From assembly GCA_040255405.1 (NCBI GenBank), contig JBDZUX010000002.1, positions 124,001 to 188,000 on the forward strand: a DNA stretch of 64,000 nt, written 5' to 3'. The position numbers and the translations under genes are program-made. Below, one piece after another: positions 63,501 through 64,000 of the stretch (its first letter is position 1; every line of letters starts with the position of its first letter). The notes under the pieces were generated by a model. The model did not search any database. It was given only the letters and a program-made list of their open reading frames with translations, and was not told the origin of the DNA. Origin of the DNA: 66-474 sp040255405 (GTDB taxonomy: Bacteria > Pseudomonadota > Gammaproteobacteria > Xanthomonadales > Rhodanobacteraceae).

Positions 63501-64000
63501 ATGTGCGGCATGACTTCGCGCACGCGCACGATATTGCCCGACGTGCTGGCGCCGGGCTTGCGCGTCGTGTTCTGCGGCACCGCGCCCGGTACCCGTTCCG
63601 CGCGGGAAGGCGCCTACTACGCGCATCCCGGCAATTATTTCTGGCGCACGCTGTTCACGGTGGGCCTGACGCCACGCCAACTTCCCCCGCACGCATTCCG
63701 CGAAGTGCTGCAATTCGGGATCGGATTGACCGACGTCGCCAAGCACGCTTTCGGTTCGGACGCGGAACTCCCGCGCGGCGCGTTCGATCCCAAGGCGCTG
63801 GAACGGAAGCTTGGACGTGCTCGTCCGCGCATCGTCGCTTTCACCAGCAAGAACGCGGCGCGTGCCGCACTGGGCCTGCCACCCGGCGCATTCCGGTACG
63901 GCCCACTGGCATTGCGCATCGCGCAATCGCGCGTCTTCGTGTTGCCCTCGCCGTCCGGGCAGGCGCGCGGCTTCTGGGACATCGAGCCGTGGAAGGAACT
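63501..64000 (+). CDS. mug: mismatch-specific uracil-DNA glycosylase, Mug/TDG type, 3' truncated by window edge
   Basis: This is the start of a Mug-like glycosylase that removes uracil or thymine from G:U or G:T pairs. Visible are LRVVFCGTAPGTRSAREGAYYAHPGNYFWRTLF (motif 1 and helix), GIGLTDVAKHAFG, and VLPSPSGQARGFWD (motif 2, usually NPSG). Translation is open to base 64000 without a stop, so the C-terminus lies outside the window. ATG 63501 and ATG 63510 are in the same frame; 63510 gives MTSRTRTILPDV and is about as likely. Confidence 0.82.
   Translation, partial: MCGMTSRTRTILPDVLAPGLRVVFCGTAPGTRSAREGAYYAHPGNYFWRTLFTVGLTPRQLPPHAFREVLQFGIGLTDVAKHAFGSDAELPRGAFDPKALERKLGRARPRIVAFTSKNAARAALGLPPGAFRYGPLALRIAQSRVFVLPSPSGQARGFWDIEPWKE

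Overview
The window is 64 kb of high-GC, densely packed bacterial chromosome. Gene content and protein style point to a gammaproteobacterium of the Xanthomonadales, most likely family Rhodanobacteraceae: miaA-hfq-hflX, a Xanthomonas-like N-acetylglucosamine (GlcNAc) cluster with TonB receptor, SIS-type deaminase and LacI regulator, several TonB-dependent receptors, OmpA with a proline-rich linker, and many dispersed palindromic repeats. No transposase, integrase, phage gene, tRNA, rRNA or CRISPR array was seen. Placement is by protein resemblance only; no search was run.

Layout. 1-5 kb: a caa3-type heme-copper oxidase operon (SCO-like copper chaperone, CoxB with fused cytochrome c, CoxA, CoxC, then a small subunit IV behind a large palindrome) and a small orphan protein. 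5-15 kb: sensing. A 1454-residue PAS/GAF hybrid histidine kinase, a decayed zinc alcohol dehydrogenase, an MBL-fold hydrolase, a ColR/ColS-like two-component pair, and an exported protein made of GSGD repeats. 15-20 kb: miaA-hfq-hflX, divergent from tdh-kbl (threonine to glycine). 20-32 kb: a complete GlcNAc/chitooligosaccharide locus in two divergent arms. Hexosaminidase, TonB receptor and hexokinase lie on the minus strand; sugar permease, LacI regulator, SIS deaminase and NagA lie on the plus strand. Matching palindromes stand in front of the three leading genes. 32-42 kb: mixed housekeeping, including rRNA pseudouridine synthase, OmpA, PrpD, a TerC-family protein behind a yybP-ykoY manganese riboswitch, DUF924 and DUF6159 genes, an S9 peptidase, FadH and a GST.

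42-50 kb: the methylcitrate cycle genes prpB and prpC with two tandem paralogous unknown membrane-anchored proteins between them, then YihY, malate dehydrogenase, an aminotransferase and a cyclophilin. 50-60 kb: an accessory-looking catabolic block. It has an alpha/beta hydrolase and TetR regulator, divergent from a TonB receptor and a 3-hydroxybutyrate-dehydrogenase-like SDR, followed by a Liv-type ABC importer whose two permeases are fused. 60-64 kb: TypA/BipA, an RDD membrane protein fused to a type IV pilin-like head domain, and the start of a Mug-type DNA glycosylase cut by the window end.

Best candidates for something undescribed: the RDD-pilin fusion (62437-63447), the paralogous pair inside the prp operon (44151-45356), the TetR/TonB/SDR/Liv block (50470-60395), and hflX, which has no ordinary start codon at its conserved N-terminus.
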